Source: Alphaproteobacteria bacterium (lineage in GTDB: Bacteria; Pseudomonadota; Alphaproteobacteria; ATCC43930; CGMCC-115725). From it: a DNA stretch of 8,151 bases. Where the stretch lies: contig JASHRZ010000327.1 of the NCBI GenBank assembly GCA_030037055.1, forward strand, positions 1-8,151. The letters are read 5' to 3'. Of the stretch, positions 6,169 to 8,151 are shown piece by piece. The notes under the pieces are model-generated. The model ran no database searches. It saw only the letters and a list, made by a program, of their open reading frames with translations, and was not told the origin of the DNA. The translations under genes were made by a program, and so were the position numbers. The stretch's first letter is position 1. Every line of letters begins with the position of its first letter.

Positions 6169-7659
6169 ATGCCGAGCGCCGACGACAATGCCCTGCTGAC
6201 GCCCGCCGAGATGGCAATGGCGGACCGCGCCGCGATCGCCGGCGGCGTGGCCGGCACGCAACTCATGGAGACCGCCGGCCGAGCCGTCGCCGAAACCGTG
6301 CTGGAGCGCTGGTCGCCGCGCCCGGTCGCGGTGCTGTGCGGGCCCGGCAACAATGGCGGCGACGGCTTTGTCGCCGCCCGATATCTCGCCGCCGCCGGCT
6401 GGCCGGTACGGCTCGGCCTGCTCGGCGACCGCGCCGCGCTCACCGGCGATGCCGAGCATCACGCCGCGCTCTGGCCCGAGCCGGTGTCGGCGCTCGATGC
6501 CGGGCTGCTGCAAGGCGCCGGGCTCGTCGTGGACGCTATCTTCGGCGCGGGCCTGTCGCGCGATGTCGACGGCGCCGCGCGGGCGGCGATCGAGGCGATG
6601 GCGGCAAGCGGGCTTCCGGTCGTCGCCGTCGACGTGCCGAGCGGGCTCGACGGCGCCAGCGGCGCAGTGCGCGGCGCCGCCGCGCCGGCCACCGTGACGG
6701 TAACCTTCTTCCGCAAGAAGCCCGGCCATTTGCTGCTGCCGGGACGGGTGCTTGTGGGCGAGGTGGTGCTGGTGGATATCGGGATTCCCGCGCGCGTACT
6801 GGCGGCGATCGCGCCCCGGACGCATGAGAACGGCCCGACGCTGTGGCTGGACGCCTATCCCTGGCCGCGTCTGGAGACGCACAAATACAAGCGCGGCCAC
6901 GCGCTCATCGTCGGCGGCGCGGTAATGACCGGCGCGGCGCGGCTTGCCGCGCGGGCCGCGTTGCGCATCGGCGCGGGCCTGGTCACGCTGGCGGCGCCGG
7001 CCGGCGCCTGGCCGGTCTACGCCGCCTCGCTCACCGGCGTCATTGTGCAGCCGGTCGCAGCACCGGAGGCGTTCGACGCGCTGCTCGGCGATGGCAGGCG
7101 CAACGCCCTGCTCATCGGTCCCGGCGCCGGCGTGACGGAGGAGACGCGTGAGCGGACGCTGGCCGCGCTGGGGACGCGCCGCGCCGTGGTGCTGGATGCC
7201 GACGCGCTCACCGTCTTCGCCGATGCGCCGGAAACGCTGTTCGCTGCAATCGCTGGACCCTGCGTGATGACGCCGCATGAGGGGGAGTTCCGGCGGCTCT
7301 TCGCCGTCCCCGGCGACAAGCTCGCGCGCGCCCGCGAAGCGGCGCGCCAGAGCGGCGCGGTGGTACTGATCAAAGGCGCCGACAGCGTCATCGCCGCGCC
7401 CGACGGCCGCGCCGTCATCAATGCCAACGCCCCGCCCGAGCTTGCCACCGCCGGCAGCGGCGACGTCCTGAGCGGACTCATCACCGGGCTCTTGGCGCAG
7501 GGGCTCGATCCCTTCCGCGCCGCTTGCGCCGCCTGCTGGCTGCATGGCGACGCCGCCGAGCGCTTCGGGCCCGGACTTATCGCCGAGGATATCGTCGAGA
7601 CGCTGCCGCAGACGCTGCACGGACTGAAAGGGATGGGTGCGGCCGCGCCGACGGAGTGA
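6169..7659 (+). CDS. nnr: Bifunctional NAD(P)H-hydrate epimerase / ADP-dependent NAD(P)H-hydrate dehydratase
   Basis: Repairs damaged NADH and NADPH. The N-terminal YjeF_N domain (about 1-215) epimerises R- and S-NAD(P)HX, and the C-terminal ribokinase-like domain (about 235-485) dehydrates S-NAD(P)HX using ADP. Epimerase landmarks: LLTPAEMAMADRAAI (9-23), CGPGNNGGDGFVAAR (57-71), VVDAIFGAGL (120-129, D122) and DVPSGLDG (155-162). Dehydratase landmarks: HKYKRGHALIVGG (238-250), LDADAL (342-347), TPHEGEF (368-374), IKGADSV (401-407) and TAGSGDVLSG (427-436) with the catalytic aspartate D432. The 496-residue length is close to the ~515 of E. coli Nnr, and both halves look intact. An ATG at 6151 in frame would add six residues; 6169 is preferred for the AGAGATCGGG before it and because the conserved part starts soon after. 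The open frame further upstream runs across the tRNA gene and is not coding. The product is cytoplasmic. Confidence 0.95.
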   Translation: MPSADDNALLTPAEMAMADRAAIAGGVAGTQLMETAGRAVAETVLERWSPRPVAVLCGPGNNGGDGFVAARYLAAAGWPVRLGLLGDRAALTGDAEHHAALWPEPVSALDAGLLQGAGLVVDAIFGAGLSRDVDGAARAAIEAMAASGLPVVAVDVPSGLDGASGAVRGAAAPATVTVTFFRKKPGHLLLPGRVLVGEVVLVDIGIPARVLAAIAPRTHENGPTLWLDAYPWPRLETHKYKRGHALIVGGAVMTGAARLAARAALRIGAGLVTLAAPAGAWPVYAASLTGVIVQPVAAPEAFDALLGDGRRNALLIGPGAGVTEETRERTLAALGTRRAVVLDADALTVFADAPETLFAAIAGPCVMTPHEGEFRRLFAVPGDKLARAREAARQSGAVVLIKGADSVIAAPDGRAVINANAPPELATAGSGDVLSGLITGLLAQGLDPFRAACAACWLHGDAAERFGPGLIAEDIVETLPQTLHGLKGMGAAAPTE

Positions 7660-7726
7660 ACACTCCTCGCGGGCACGGCCTCTCGCTGCTTGCCAGTGGA
7701 CGAGGCTGTCTGTATCGGAAGGGCTC

Positions 7727-8151
7727 ATGAGCGACCGCAACAGCTTTCTCGACGTCGTCGTCGACCGCACGCTCGACAATCTGCGCTCGCTGCGCACCGC
7801 CTGGCGCGACATCGCCGCCCAGGCGCGCGGCGCGCTCAACCGTTCGCCGCGGCCGGAGCTCTCGCGCGATGATGCGGAGCAGCTCCGCCATCAGCTGCGC
7901 GAATGCCTCGAAGCGCGCGGCGGCGCCGTCTCGGCGCGGGCGCGCGCCGCCGATCTCGGCCGTACTTATCTGGCGCTCAACAGCACCGGACGCGAGCGCT
8001 TCCTGAAGCTGCTGGCGCAGGAGTTCGATATCGACCAGGGAGCGGTGGGGGCGCTGGGCGAGCGGCTGGTGCGCACCACCGTCGACGACGAGCGGCGCAA
8101 GATCGAGCGCGAGCTGCGCGAAGCGCTGGAGCCGCCGCGGATCACGCTGCT
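7727..8151 (+). CDS. Malonyl-CoA decarboxylase, N-terminal part, cut by window edge
   Basis: Converts malonyl-CoA to acetyl-CoA and CO2, either in malonate use (mat-type clusters) or in limiting malonyl-CoA. The first 141 codons are present out of about 440-460 expected. The start at ATG 7727 has GGAAGGG a few bases upstream. The protein begins MSDRNSFLDVVVDRTLDNLR and continues with YLALNSTGRERFLKLLAQEF (81-100), then DERRKIERELREALEPPRIT (121-140). These match the all-helical N-terminal domain of the family, which mediates oligomerisation. The catalytic GNAT-fold domain with its His/Ser residues lies outside the window, so activity cannot be judged. It follows nnr by 67 bases on the same strand with no obvious terminator, so shared transcription is possible. 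Any malonyl-CoA synthetase or malonate transporter partner would lie further right. Confidence 0.88.
   Translation, partial: MSDRNSFLDVVVDRTLDNLRSLRTAWRDIAAQARGALNRSPRPELSRDDAEQLRHQLRECLEARGGAVSARARAADLGRTYLALNSTGRERFLKLLAQEFDIDQGAVGALGERLVRTTVDDERRKIERELREALEPPRITL

Noticed and set aside
6067..7839. A 590-codon open frame on the minus strand.
   Set aside because: It is antisense to nnr and the start of malonyl-CoA decarboxylase, has no recognisable domain, and is explained by the scarcity of stop codons in GC-rich DNA.

Overview
The window looks like chromosomal DNA of a GC-rich proteobacterium, most likely an alphaproteobacterium. The grounds are strong G/C bias at third codon positions, the PII-glutamine synthetase pair glnB-glnA behind a sigma-54 type promoter, a bifunctional NAD(P)H-hydrate repair enzyme and a malonyl-CoA decarboxylase of the rhizobial/rhodospirillal kind. 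The lineage call is an inference from gene content and protein style; no database was consulted.

Layout. Bases 1-1112 (minus) are the first ~370 codons of glnA, cut by the window edge. Just upstream on the same strand is glnB (1197-1535), with an 84-base spacer, so the two probably form a glnBA operon. The 177 bases upstream of glnB hold a good sigma-54 promoter (1604-1620) and, about 100 bp above its predicted start, a perfect dyad (1682-1702) placed and shaped like an NtrC enhancer site. A class I PLP aminotransferase (1713-2909, minus) precedes this region. A 432-residue pentapeptide-repeat protein (3144-4442, minus) follows, built of two tandem modules that each open with the same type of short helix. 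Divergent from it is a small single-pass membrane protein of unknown function (about 4630-5118, plus). Next comes a tyrosinase-like pseudogene (5397-5827, plus) whose start and tail survive in different frames while the copper-binding core is absent. A tRNA-His gene (5975-6052, minus) with its own promoter follows. The plus-strand bifunctional nnr gene (6169-7659) and the start of malonyl-CoA decarboxylase (7727 to the window end) close the window.

Function. The left end is nitrogen assimilation: PII senses 2-oxoglutarate, ATP/ADP and, through uridylylation, glutamine, and it controls glutamine synthetase and NtrB/NtrC; NtrC with sigma-54 would in turn drive glnBA. The right end is metabolic housekeeping (nicotinamide-cofactor repair, malonyl-CoA turnover). 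The middle (about 3.1-5.9 kb) is accessory: a repeat protein, an unassigned membrane protein and a decayed enzyme gene. I do not see a mobile element, a CRISPR array or a recognisable new multi-gene system. The observations most worth following are the tyrosinase relic, the duplicated pentapeptide module and the glnB control region.
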